Assembly: GCA_003142615.1 (NCBI GenBank)
Contig: PLMW01000089.1
Span: 1-50,443 of the forward strand
Source of the DNA: Opitutia bacterium
GTDB taxonomy: Bacteria; Verrucomicrobiota; Verrucomicrobiia; Opitutales; Opitutaceae
DNA length: 50,443 nucleotides
Direction: 5' to 3'
Both the position numbers and the translations under genes were made by a program. Of this stretch, positions 33,283-41,549 are shown piece after piece (within the stretch, counting starts at the first letter, position 1; the number at the start of each line of letters is the position of its first letter). Under the pieces are notes generated by a model. That model saw only the letters and a program-made list of their open reading frames with translations, was not told the origin of the DNA and searched no databases.

Positions 33283-34898
33283 CCGGCCAGCGAAGTCTCG
33301 TCGAGGAAGATCCACTTCTCGACATCGATCTCATGCTCGTTGAGCGCGTCGGCGTACTCCTTCTTTTTCACCAGGCTTTCCGGCGAGTTCATCACCATCT
33401 GGATCTTTCCGCTCGGGATGTGGTGCTTGAGGAGCCGCATCGACGCGTCGTAGTCGCGGCTGTCGTAACCGACGCCGATGCGGCGGTAGGCCTCGTCGGA
33501 GGAGGCGGAAAGGCCTTTTTCGACCAGCATGAGATCGGTCGCGTAGGCGCCGAAGCCCGCGCCGCGTCCGTCGTAGTAAAGCAGGAGGATGCAGCCGGTG
33601 CCATAGGTGACGATGTGTTTCACCGCGCTCTTGAACTTGTCGCGGTTGTCCACGCTGCGCAGCGGAAAGCGGTTGAAAAGCGACTCGCTCTGCAGCCGGA
33701 CGACCGGAATGTCGTGGGCCCGCGGCTGGCCGTGCGTGAGCACCACGAATTCCTGCGAGGTCACCACGTCATAATAGACGTGAACCTTGAACCAATAGGG
33801 GGTGGTGAGCAGCTCGGCGACCGCGTCGTCGGGGTGGTCCTTCCGGTAGGCGGCAAGGCCGGCGGCGTCGATTTTGACGAAGTAGCGGTTGTCGCGGATG
33901 AGCTCGTAACCGAGCACCAGCGGCTTTGGTCCGGCCATGGAGCGCTCGATGGCCTTGCGTTTGAAGAGTTCCTTGAACTGGGCGTCGGTGAGCAGGATGT
34001 CGTCATCGACCGGCTTCACCGGCAGGAAATAGGCCGCCGAGTAGATGAAACGCTGGGCATCCGGCAGGGCGTGCGGCTTGAAGGGCACGACCGGCTCCGG
34101 CGGCAACGCGTGGCGCAGCGTGGACTGCTCGGGGTGGACGAGGATGTGGCCGGCGTCGGCCTTCGAGGTGAGGTAGGCGAGGTTGAAGGGCGAGGGCGCG
34201 AACTCCAGCGTCTCGGTGCCGGCGACCGGCAGGCCCTGCGCCTTGAGCGCGGCCACCTTGTCGGGGTTGTTGGTGAGGACGATGAACGGCGCCCGGATGC
34301 CGAGCAGGTGGCAGATGTGGGAAATGTTATCGTACTGGCGGTGGTCCTTCTTGAGACCCATGACCCGGTAGGCCTGGAAGGTTGAGAGGCGGTCGCGCGA
34401 TGCCTGTACGAGCATGCGGTCGCGCGCCTTGGCGACATAACCCACGCCGCGGCCCTCCTGCATAAGATAGAAGAGGATGCCGTGGCCCTTCGCAGCGATG
34501 ACCTTGAACGCCCCTTCAAGCTGCTGCACACAATCGCAGTCGCAGCCGCGCAGCGTCTCACTGGTCACGCAGGACGAATGCAGCCGGATGTAGAGCGTGG
34601 CGGGGCCGGTGATGTCGCCGTAGGCGAGCGCGATGATGTAGCTCTTGTTGATGATATCCTGAAAAACGTAGGCGCGGAAGATACCGAAGCGCGTGTCGAG
34701 GCTGCAGTTGGCGAGATAGAGCGTGGTGCCGTAAAGTGGGCGCTCCTCAACGGTCTGAAGCCGGGTGACGGCGCCGGCGGCGTGCTGCAGCTCCCGTACA
34801 AGCGCATCGAGATCGGGCGCGGCCGCGCTGGTGGCGGCCATGGGGCTGCCGTCCTCACGGGATGGCGCGGGCGCGGATTTGGGCTGGCTCTTCGGCAC
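33279..34898 (-). CDS. Tandem GTP cyclohydrolase II-like protein (RibA-like, two domains)
   Basis: At 539 residues it is almost three times the length of RibA (~200). Residues ~50-245 align with RibA: LHSSCVTSETLRGCDCDC supplies the zinc cysteines, QEGRGVGY the catalytic Arg, and VLTNNPDKV the nucleotide-binding end. Residues ~370-539 form a second copy (QSESLFNRFPLRSVDNRDKF, YYDGRGAGFGAYATDLML, VMNSPESL) in which the three zinc cysteines are gone while the GRGAGF arginine is kept. RibA opens GTP with loss of formate and pyrophosphate. No rib genes are adjacent, and the overlap with a SIS gene points to a different pathway. Confidence 0.82.
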   Translation of the reverse strand: MPKSQPKSAPAPSREDGSPMAATSAAAPDLDALVRELQHAAGAVTRLQTVEERPLYGTTLYLANCSLDTRFGIFRAYVFQDIINKSYIIALAYGDITGPATLYIRLHSSCVTSETLRGCDCDCVQQLEGAFKVIAAKGHGILFYLMQEGRGVGYVAKARDRMLVQASRDRLSTFQAYRVMGLKKDHRQYDNISHICHLLGIRAPFIVLTNNPDKVAALKAQGLPVAGTETLEFAPSPFNLAYLTSKADAGHILVHPEQSTLRHALPPEPVVPFKPHALPDAQRFIYSAAYFLPVKPVDDDILLTDAQFKELFKRKAIERSMAGPKPLVLGYELIRDNRYFVKIDAAGLAAYRKDHPDDAVAELLTTPYWFKVHVYYDVVTSQEFVVLTHGQPRAHDIPVVRLQSESLFNRFPLRSVDNRDKFKSAVKHIVTYGTGCILLLYYDGRGAGFGAYATDLMLVEKGLSASSDEAYRRIGVGYDSRDYDASMRLLKHHIPSGKIQMVMNSPESLVKKKEYADALNEHEIDVEKWIFLDETSLAG

Positions 34899-35015
34899 GA
34901 CTTCAATGTAGCGCGTTACCCGTCGGTTGCACGGGGAATTTGCAGGAGGGGATTGACGGTTGCCCTCGCTGCGGTTCCCGGCTTATTTCCCGGCTCACGA
35001 TCCTTCCTTCCGGCT

Positions 35016-35909
35016 GTGCGAATCATCGACGTCCATGTGCATCTCTATCCGCCCGAAGTCGGCCGCGACCCGGTGGCCTGGGCGGCGGCGCGGGGTGAGA
35101 CTCACTGGGCGGCGCTGTGCACGCGCCGCCGTAGCGACGGCCAGCCGGTGCAGACGTTTCCCGATGTCGACCGGTTGTTGCACGACATGGATGCCGCCGG
35201 CGTGGAGCAAGCCGTGCTGCTGGGCTGGTACTGGGAAAAACCGGAGACCTGCGCCTGGCAGAACCGGTTTTATGCCGAATGTGTCCGGGCGCACCCCGAC
35301 CGGCTGGCAGCGTTTGCAGCGATTCATCCGTCGGCGGGCGAGGCGGCGGTGCGGGCCGAAATCCGCCGGTCGCATGACGAGGGCCTGCGCGGACTGGGCG
35401 AGTTGTCGCCGCATTCGCAGGGCTACGCCCTGGATGATGCCGCCTTTGCCGCGGCGCTGGCGCTGGCCGGCGAACTCCGGATGCCGGTAAACCTGCATGT
35501 CACCGATCCCAACACGCGCCGTTATCCCGGCCGGTTGGAGACGCCGCTGGAGGATTTCGTGCGACTGGCGAAGACGCACCCGCAGGTCACGTGGATTCTC
35601 GCGCACTGGGGCGGCGGACTGCCGTCCTGGGAAACCAATCCGATCATGCGGCAGGATCTGGCCAGGGTTTTTTACGACACCGCCGCCTCGCCACTGAGCT
35701 ACGACGACCGCATCTGGCGGACGATGCTCGACCTGGTGCCGCCGGAGAAAATCATCTTTGGCTCGGATTATCCGCTGATCCTTTATCCGAAAATAGGGCG
35801 CGAGCCGGGCTGGTGCGGCTTCCTGGAAGAAATCAACGGCGCCGGCCTGACCCCGGAGGAGAAGGGGCTGGTGCTTGCCGGCAACGCCGCGCGCGTGCTC
35901 GGACGGTAG
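35016..35909 (+). CDS. Amidohydrolase family 2 (TIM-barrel metal-dependent hydrolase)
   Basis: The GTG at 35016 begins VRIIDVHVHLYPP, whose HxH binds metal in this family; the frame is open upstream but without similarity. Further ligands are the His in ILAHWGGGLPSWETNP and the Asp in IIFGSDYPLILYP. The 297 residues match Amidohydro_2 (PF04909), which includes decarboxylases and lactonases such as ACMSD-like enzymes. The substrate is not evident. It is divergent from the RibA-like gene and lies upstream of the ABC importer, with the 19-bp palindrome in the gap. Confidence 0.88.
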   Translation: MRIIDVHVHLYPPEVGRDPVAWAAARGETHWAALCTRRRSDGQPVQTFPDVDRLLHDMDAAGVEQAVLLGWYWEKPETCAWQNRFYAECVRAHPDRLAAFAAIHPSAGEAAVRAEIRRSHDEGLRGLGELSPHSQGYALDDAAFAAALALAGELRMPVNLHVTDPNTRRYPGRLETPLEDFVRLAKTHPQVTWILAHWGGGLPSWETNPIMRQDLARVFYDTAASPLSYDDRIWRTMLDLVPPEKIIFGSDYPLILYPKIGREPGWCGFLEEINGAGLTPEEKGLVLAGNAARVLGR

Positions 35910-36024
35910 CGCAGGTCGGGCGCTGTCGCGAAAACAGACACGGAATCAAGATGCCTCCGCCTCGTCTCCGCACAATCTACCAGAGGAGCGGAAAAAATGA
36001 CAGTCGCTCCAGACCCAGAGGAGA

Positions 36025-36043
36025 TGTCAACTATTAGTTGACA
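36025..36043. repeat. 19-bp palindrome, copy 2
   Basis: Identical to the sequence at 10083-10101, including one A on each side. It lies in the gap after the amidohydrolase gene, 115 bp past its stop, and between convergent reading frames if the small ORF at 36124 is real. Flanking DNA is otherwise unlike that of copy 1, so only the palindrome is shared. Confidence 0.85.
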
Positions 36044-36123
36044 ATCACACCGGGCAGATTCGCCGTCTCTCCGCGCTCAAGAGGGCGGGGAATAGCTCCT
36101 TTGATCAGGATGGACGACGCCGG

Positions 36124-36234
36124 CTATGCGGCCGCCGGGGCCTTCTTCATCAACGCCGCCAGGATGGCGCCGACGACGACATACCAGAGGATGCCGTAAA
36201 TGGTGCCGACCCACGTCAATGCGTAGGAAGTCAA
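36124..36234 (-). CDS. Possible 36-residue membrane peptide
   Basis: From a TTG at 36234 the frame encodes LTSYALTWVGTIYG followed by the helix ILWYVVVGAILAALMKK and APAAA. It reads as a single membrane helix with a basic end. Longer versions would have to start inside the divergent ABC gene. No good ribosome binding site was seen, and a chance hydrophobic frame cannot be ruled out. Confidence 0.35.
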   Translation of the reverse strand: MTSYALTWVGTIYGILWYVVVGAILAALMKKAPAAA

Positions 36235-36310
36235 AAGCCGGGGCCGCGGGCCGGACGCGTCCGCCCGGCTTGCAATACCGCCCGACGTGGACGACCGGTA
36301 GGACCTCCGC

Positions 36311-37087
36311 ATGAGCGACCCGCCGCCCATTGTCCAGTTTCGCGCCGTGAACAAGCATTACGGCGCCGGACCGCCGGTGTTGGACCGCATCTCGCTCGAC
36401 GTCGCCGCGGGCGAGTTCGTGAGCCTGATCGGACCGAGCGGCTGCGGAAAATCCACGCTGCTGCGGCTGGTGTCGGCGCTGAGTCCGGTGACCTCCGGCG
36501 CGCTATCGGTCGACGGCGCCACGCCGGAGCAGGCGCGCGAGCATCTCGCCTTCGTATTTCAGGAGGCGACGCTGCTGCCGTGGCTGACGGCGGCCGGAAA
36601 CGTGGAGCTGCCGCTGCGCCTGCGGGGGGTGCCGGCGGCGGAGCGGCGCGTCCGGGCCGCGGAATTGCTCGCGCTGGTGCGGCTGCGGGCGGCGGCGGAG
36701 CTTTACCCGCGGCAGCTTTCGGGTGGCATGAAGATGCGCGTGTCCATCGCCCGCGCCCTGTCGCGTGAGCCGCGCATTCTGCTGCTCGACGAGCCGTTCG
36801 CAGCGCTCGATGAAATCACCCGCAACCACCTCAACGAGGAGCTGCTCGGCTGGCGGGAGAAGGCGCCGTTCACGGCGCTGTTCGTGACGCATTCCGTGGC
36901 CGAGGCCGTGTTTTTGTCGAACCGCATCCTCGTCATGGCGGCCGGTCCGGGCCGCCTCCACGCCGGGGTGCCGGTGGATTTTCCCTATCCGCGTGAGGCG
37001 ACGCTGCGCGAGCGGCCGGAATACTTCGCCAAGGTGGCCGAGGTGTCGCGGCTGCTGCACACGGCGGAGGAGGACCGGGCGGCATGA
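36311..37087 (+). CDS. ABC transporter ATP-binding protein (SsuB/TauB/ThiZ type)
   Basis: A 258-residue ATPase with Walker A (GPSGCGKSTLLRL), Q-loop (FVFQEATLLPWLT), signature (LSGGMKMRVSIARAL), Walker B (ILLLDEPFAALDE) and H-loop His in LFVTHSVAEAVFLS. It belongs to the nitrate/sulfonate/taurine/pyrimidine importer group. The stop overlaps the permease start by ATGA. No clear riboswitch (TPP, cobalamin or other) was seen in the 5' region, so the substrate must be guessed from the binding protein. Confidence 0.93.
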   Translation: MSDPPPIVQFRAVNKHYGAGPPVLDRISLDVAAGEFVSLIGPSGCGKSTLLRLVSALSPVTSGALSVDGATPEQAREHLAFVFQEATLLPWLTAAGNVELPLRLRGVPAAERRVRAAELLALVRLRAAAELYPRQLSGGMKMRVSIARALSREPRILLLDEPFAALDEITRNHLNEELLGWREKAPFTALFVTHSVAEAVFLSNRILVMAAGPGRLHAGVPVDFPYPREATLRERPEYFAKVAEVSRLLHTAEEDRAA

Positions 37088-37875
37088 AACGGCGCGCATG
37101 GATCGTCTGGCTGCCGCCGGTGCTTTCAGGCGCGTTCCTCATCGCGCTCTGGTATGCCGGGCGCGCCGCCACCGGCCTGCAGAGCTGGATCCTGCCCACG
37201 CCGGGGGAGATTTTCCAGGCGGCGTGGAACGAGCACGCGACCCTGCTGCGGGCCGCCGGCGGCACGGCGGTGGGGGCGCTGGGTGGATTTCTGGTGGCGG
37301 CCCTGGCCGGGCTGGCCATCGCACTGGTACTGGGCGGCGCGCGCTGGCTGCGCACGGGGCTCTATCCCTGGCTGCTGGTCGTGCAGATGACCCCGGTCAT
37401 TGTCGTCGCGCCGATCATCGTGTTGTGGGCCGGGCCGGGTCTGCCGGGCATCATCACGGTGACATTTCTCATCAGCTTCTTCCCGATTGTGGTGAACACG
37501 ACCCAGGGACTGCTCTCCGCCGAGGCGCCCATGGTGGATCTGTTCCGGATGTATGGCGCCACGCGATGGCAGGAGCTGCAGTTGCTGCGCCTGCCCTCGG
37601 CCATGCCGTACTTTCTGGCCGGCCTGCGCATCGCTGCGACGCTCGCGCCCATCGGCGCCATTTTTGGCGAGTACCTGGTGGGCAACGCGTCGGGCGGCAC
37701 CGGCGGATTGGGTTTTCTGGTCTATGTCTACAACACGCAGATCAAAATACCGGCCCTGTTTGCCACGGCGTTGACCAGTTGTTTACTGGGTTTCATCTTC
37801 GTCGCCGCGGTTTCCTGGCTCAACTGGGCCCTGCTGCACCACTGGCACGATTCGTTTGAACGGCATGACCGCTGA
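37084..37875 (+). CDS. ABC transporter permease (SsuC/ThiX type)
   Basis: The 263-residue inner-membrane protein has about six helices and the EAA-type coupling loop (LFRMYGATRWQELQLLRLPSAMPYFLAGLRI). It begins inside the ATPase gene (ATGA overlap) and ends just before, or overlapping, the binding-protein gene. It should form a homodimeric channel with the ATPase. A GTG or ATG alternative is unlikely because the coupling is so tight. Confidence 0.92.
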   Translation: MKRRAWIVWLPPVLSGAFLIALWYAGRAATGLQSWILPTPGEIFQAAWNEHATLLRAAGGTAVGALGGFLVAALAGLAIALVLGGARWLRTGLYPWLLVVQMTPVIVVAPIIVLWAGPGLPGIITVTFLISFFPIVVNTTQGLLSAEAPMVDLFRMYGATRWQELQLLRLPSAMPYFLAGLRIAATLAPIGAIFGEYLVGNASGGTGGLGFLVYVYNTQIKIPALFATALTSCLLGFIFVAAVSWLNWALLHHWHDSFERHDR

Positions 37876-37879
37876 TCCC

Positions 37880-38884
37880 ATGTCCCGTCCCCTCCAATGC
37901 CTGCTCTCCTCTGTCATGCTTCCAGCCGCGCTTTGCCTGGCCGGCTGTGGCAAGGGGACGACCGCGCCGCCGAAAACAGCCGGGGCGCCGATCAAGGTAC
38001 GGTTCCAGACCGACTGGTTTCCCGAGCCCGAGCACGGCGGCTATTATCAGGCGCTGGCGAAGGGGTACTATGACGCCGAGGGATTGGACGTGGAAATTCT
38101 GCCCGGCGGACCCAACTCCGGATTTTTGACCGCGGTGGCCACCGGCCGCGCCGACCTCGGCATGGGCAACAGCGACGATGTCATCACCGCCGTAGCGCGC
38201 GGCGTGCCGGTCAGGATCGTGGCGGCCGAGATGCAGCACGACGCGCAGGGCATCCTCTTCCACGAGGAGAACCCGGTCCGCACTGTGCGCGACCTCGACG
38301 GCAAGATCATCATGGCCGGGCCCGCCTCGGTGTGGGTGCAGCTGGTCCAGAAGCGCTATGGCATCAAGTTCCACCTGCGCCCGCTGGCCGGCGACCTGGC
38401 GCGCTTCATGAACGACCCGACGTTCCTCCAGCAGTGCTTCGTGACCAACGAGCCGTACTTCGCCCAACAACGCGGGGCGAAGGCCGGTGCGGTCCTCGTG
38501 GCTGGTCTCTGTCCGGAGTATGACCCTTACCGCGTGATGTTTGCGGGCAGCGACTATCTGGCGAAGCACCCCGAGGTGGTGCGGCGTTTCGTTCGCGCCA
38601 GCGCCAGGGGATGGGTGGATTATCTGACCGGCAATCCGGCGCCGGCGAATGCGCTGCTCCGCCGGCTCCGTCCCGATCTGACGGACGATTTCATGGCCTA
38701 CAGCATCAGGGCGATGAAGGACAACCGGCTGGTGCTGGGCGATGCGGCCCGCAGCGAACGCATGGGACTGCTGACGCGCGAACGCCTGCAGCGGCAGATC
38801 GACCTGTTGCGCGAAGTCGGCGTGCTGGACAAACCCGTGACGGTGGATGACGCGGCCACGCTTGAATTCATCCCGCCGCCGTGA
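37880..38884 (+). CDS. NMT1/ThiY-like substrate-binding lipoprotein
   Basis: A lipoprotein signal peptide ends in LCLAGC with the lipidated Cys near residue 23 when the ATG at 37880 is used; an ATG at 37865 overlapping the permease is the other choice. The mature protein is NMT1/THI5-like: FQTDWFPEPEHGGYYQALAKGYY, ILPGGPNSGFLTAVATGRADLGMG, DDVITAVARGVPV, DLDGK. The DWFPxPxHxGYY string resembles ThiY, which binds formyl-aminopyrimidine, but taurine, nitrate or riboflavin-precursor binders look alike. Together with RidA, a pyrimidine-like ligand is an attractive guess. Confidence 0.85.
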   Translation: MSRPLQCLLSSVMLPAALCLAGCGKGTTAPPKTAGAPIKVRFQTDWFPEPEHGGYYQALAKGYYDAEGLDVEILPGGPNSGFLTAVATGRADLGMGNSDDVITAVARGVPVRIVAAEMQHDAQGILFHEENPVRTVRDLDGKIIMAGPASVWVQLVQKRYGIKFHLRPLAGDLARFMNDPTFLQQCFVTNEPYFAQQRGAKAGAVLVAGLCPEYDPYRVMFAGSDYLAKHPEVVRRFVRASARGWVDYLTGNPAPANALLRRLRPDLTDDFMAYSIRAMKDNRLVLGDAARSERMGLLTRERLQRQIDLLREVGVLDKPVTVDDAATLEFIPPP

Positions 38885-38897
38885 GTAATCATTTCCC

Positions 38898-39359
38898 ATG
38901 AGCATCGAAGCCAGACTGGCGGAACTGGGCATCAAACTCCCCGAGCCACCCGCCGCCGCCGGCAGCTATGTGCCGACGGTGCGCACCGGCAGCCTGCTGT
39001 ATTGCGCGGGCACCATCTGTTCCCTCGATGGAAAGATGACCCACACGGGCCAGGTGGGCCGCGACCAGACCGTGCAGGCCGGCTACGAGGCGGCGCGCGT
39101 CTGCGCGCTCAACACCCTCGCCAATATCCGGGCCGCCACCGGTAGTCTGGAGGGCGTCAAGCGAATTGTGTTCGTGAGTGGCTTCGTCAACGCCGCCGAG
39201 GGATTCGCCGAGAGTCCCGCGGTCATCAACGGCGCCTCTGACCTCTTCGTCCAGGTCTTTGGCGAGGCCGGCCGGCACGCCCGCGCGGCGGTGGCCGTGG
39301 CCGGGCTGCCGCGCAACTCCACCGTTGAGTTGCTGGCGGTGGTCGAACTGAAGGAATAG
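38898..39359 (+). CDS. RidA/YjgF-family protein (endoribonuclease-like subgroup)
   Basis: The 153-residue protein has the RidA core GSLLYCAGTICSLDG, HTGQVGRDQTVQAGYEAARVCALNTLANI and AVAVAGLPRNSTVELLAVVELKE. It is longer than RidA (128) and fits the YjgF_endoribonc-like subgroup (PF14588), about 150 residues. RidA hydrolyses reactive enamines and imines; in this subgroup the Arg of archetypal RidA is often not kept, and here the equivalent position is RNS. It starts 14 bp after the binding-protein gene, so it is in the importer operon. Confidence 0.85.
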   Translation: MSIEARLAELGIKLPEPPAAAGSYVPTVRTGSLLYCAGTICSLDGKMTHTGQVGRDQTVQAGYEAARVCALNTLANIRAATGSLEGVKRIVFVSGFVNAAEGFAESPAVINGASDLFVQVFGEAGRHARAAVAVAGLPRNSTVELLAVVELKE

Positions 39360-39464
39360 ACCGGTTTCCCCGGCCGGCAGCGGGGGAGCGGGCGCTGGCG
39401 CGCCGTTTTCTTGGTTGCTTCAGCGGCGGCTTGGCCGCAAACAAACTGGACTTTCACCCCCGGC

Positions 39465-40394
39465 ATGGCGTTCAACCTCAAGAAAGTCCTGAAGGCGTTG
39501 CTGTTTTCCTCGAGCCAGCCGCTTTCAATCAAGGAAATCCAGGAAACCTTCACGCGTTTTCACGAACAGGGCATGCTCCTTGCCGGCCTGAAGCCGGACG
39601 AGCCGAAAGCGGATAACGGCGACGGGTCCACGCCCGGGGCGGAGGCCGTCCCGGCGGCCGGTGCCGGGGAAACCGCGGAAGTCCCGACCGAGACACTGGC
39701 GGAAGATGAGCTTTACCGGGAGGTGCCGTCCCTCGTGACCAATGCACAGATTCGCGAGACCATGGACGAGATCGCGCGCGAGCTGCGCGCCGCCGACGAT
39801 GTATTTCTGCTCACCGAAACCGCCCAAGGCTTCCGCATGGTGACGCATCCGCGCTTTGCCCGCTGGGTGCGCATCCTGCGGGCTGAACCGCTGCCGGTCA
39901 AACTGAGCCAGTCGGCCATGGAGACCCTCGCAGTCATTGCCTACCGCCAGCCGGTGACGCGGGCCGAGATCGAGCACATCCGCGGCGTTTCGGCCGAGGC
40001 CGGCCTCAACCGGCTGCTGGAACGCGAACTCATCTACATCGTCGGCCGGGCCGAGCTGCCCGGCCGCCCCATCCAATACGGCACGACGGACGCCTTTCTC
40101 GAATACATCGGAGCCCGGTCGCTCGATGAACTGCCCGCCTCCGACGTGCTCTCGCGCCGCCAGATTGACGACTGGCTGCAAAGCGCGATGAATGCGGCGC
40201 ATCCCTCCGACCGCGACATGGGCCTTTCCGAGGAGGGCGAGGAGCAGCTCTCGCTCGATGATGCCGCGCGGGCGGCGGCCAGGCGAGCGCCCCCGCCGGC
40301 CACCGCCGGCAGTCCGGTGCAGGAAGCCACGGTGCCATCCGGCGGCACCGAGCCGGCTGCTCCGCCCGTAACCGGTCAGGCCGGACCAACCTAA
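39465..40394 (+). CDS. scpB: Segregation and condensation protein ScpB
   Basis: ScpB acts with ScpA and Smc in chromosome condensation. The first winged helix begins LKKVLKALLFSSSQPLSIKEIQ. Then residues ~45-90 are a Glu/Ala/Pro-rich insertion not found in typical ScpB (~190 residues). After it come AADDVFLLTETAQGFRMVTHP and ALAVIAYRQPVT-like (METLAVIAYRQPVTRAEIEHIRG), and FLEYIGARSLDELP. The C-terminus is a low-complexity acidic/Pro tail, so the total is 309 residues. The start at 39465 (MAFNLKK) is preferred over one 54 bp upstream. scpA is not adjacent; pheA follows by 6 bp. Confidence 0.9.
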   Translation: MAFNLKKVLKALLFSSSQPLSIKEIQETFTRFHEQGMLLAGLKPDEPKADNGDGSTPGAEAVPAAGAGETAEVPTETLAEDELYREVPSLVTNAQIRETMDEIARELRAADDVFLLTETAQGFRMVTHPRFARWVRILRAEPLPVKLSQSAMETLAVIAYRQPVTRAEIEHIRGVSAEAGLNRLLERELIYIVGRAELPGRPIQYGTTDAFLEYIGARSLDELPASDVLSRRQIDDWLQSAMNAAHPSDRDMGLSEEGEEQLSLDDAARAAARRAPPPATAGSPVQEATVPSGGTEPAAPPVTGQAGPT

Positions 40395-40400
40395 CACGCC

Positions 40401-41480
40401 ATGGATCTCACTTCCCTCCGCCAGAAGATCGACCGTCACGACAGCAAGCTCGTCGAGCTGCTCAACAAGCGGCTCGCCCTTGCGGCTGCAATCGGCCGGC
40501 TCAAGCGCCGCAAGGACGGCCGGATTTATGTGGCCGAGCGCGAGGACCAGGTGCTGCGCAAGGTGTGCGGTCAGAACCAGGGGCCCATCAAGGACGCGGC
40601 CCTGCGCGCGATCTACCGCGAAGTGATGTCGGCGGCCATCGCGCTGGAGAAGCCGCTGCTCATCGCCTACCTCGGGCCCGAGGCGACCAACACCCACCAG
40701 GCCGCCATTAAAAAGTTCGGCGCCAGCGTGGACTACCATGGCATGGCCACCATCGCGGACATCTTCACCGCGGTGGAGAAGGGCGAGGCGGACAACGGCG
40801 TCATTCCCATCGAAAACTCCACCGAGGGATCGGTGCGCGATGCACTGGACCAATTCGTCGACTCCGACCTGAAGGTTGTCGCCCAGATCTACCTCGAGAT
40901 CACGCACGCCCTCATCTCCAGCTCACCGCTGGAGAAGATCGAGAAGGTCTATTCGAAGGATCAGGCCCTGGCTCAATGCCGCATGTGGTTGCAGCGCCAG
41001 CTGCCGCATGCGCAAATCCTTTCCTCCGACAGCACCGCCAGTGCCGTGCAGATCGCCAAAAAAACCCGGGGGGCGGCAGCCGTGGCGAGCCCGCTCGCGG
41101 CGGAGTATTACGGCGTGCCGGTCGTGGTGGCGAACATCCAGGACAAGCGGGACAACACCACGCGCTTCTTCGTCATCGGCAAACAGCCGTCCGGTCCCGT
41201 CGGTGGTGGGCGCGACATGACGAGCTTCCTCATCTCCCTCGGCGATGACGCGGCCGCGCATCCCGGCGCCCTGCTCAAGATGCTCCTGCCGCTGGCGGAG
41301 CGCGGCATCAACCTTTCGAAAATCGAATCGCGCCCGAGCAAGAAACGGCCCTGGGACTACTATTTTTTCATCGACGTGACGGGCCACTACGACGACCTCG
41401 CCATGCGCGAGGCGGTCAAGCGGCTGCGCAAATTCTGCCCGATGGTGAAGTGGCTGGGCAGCTATCCGACGGCGAAATAG
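40401..41480 (+). CDS. pheA: Bifunctional chorismate mutase/prephenate dehydratase
   Basis: PheA converts chorismate to prephenate and then phenylpyruvate for phenylalanine. Residues 1-~80 are an AroQ-type chorismate mutase (LRQKIDRHDSKLVELLNKRLALA). Residues ~85-265 are prephenate dehydratase (IAYLGPEATNTHQAA, NGVIPIENSTEGSV, TRFFVIGKQ). The ACT domain follows (TSFLISLGDDAAAHPGALLKML, INLSKIESRPSKKRPWDYYFF). ACT binds phenylalanine for feedback inhibition. The 359 residues have normal length. scpB is 6 bp upstream. A GCGGAGGC/GCCTCCGC hairpin lies at 41498-41530 between it and the convergent gene. Confidence 0.96.
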   Translation: MDLTSLRQKIDRHDSKLVELLNKRLALAAAIGRLKRRKDGRIYVAEREDQVLRKVCGQNQGPIKDAALRAIYREVMSAAIALEKPLLIAYLGPEATNTHQAAIKKFGASVDYHGMATIADIFTAVEKGEADNGVIPIENSTEGSVRDALDQFVDSDLKVVAQIYLEITHALISSSPLEKIEKVYSKDQALAQCRMWLQRQLPHAQILSSDSTASAVQIAKKTRGAAAVASPLAAEYYGVPVVVANIQDKRDNTTRFFVIGKQPSGPVGGGRDMTSFLISLGDDAAAHPGALLKMLLPLAERGINLSKIESRPSKKRPWDYYFFIDVTGHYDDLAMREAVKRLRKFCPMVKWLGSYPTAK

Positions 41481-41549
41481 GCGCACGGGTTCGGGCCGCG
41501 GAGGCGGCGGGTAACGTCCCGGGCCTCCGCCTGGCGCCGGCCGGCGCGC

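Noticed and set aside
36000-36310. Possible TPP or other riboswitch before the ABC importer
   Set aside because: None of the conserved riboswitch core strings could be found; the stretch contains the palindrome and a possible small ORF only.
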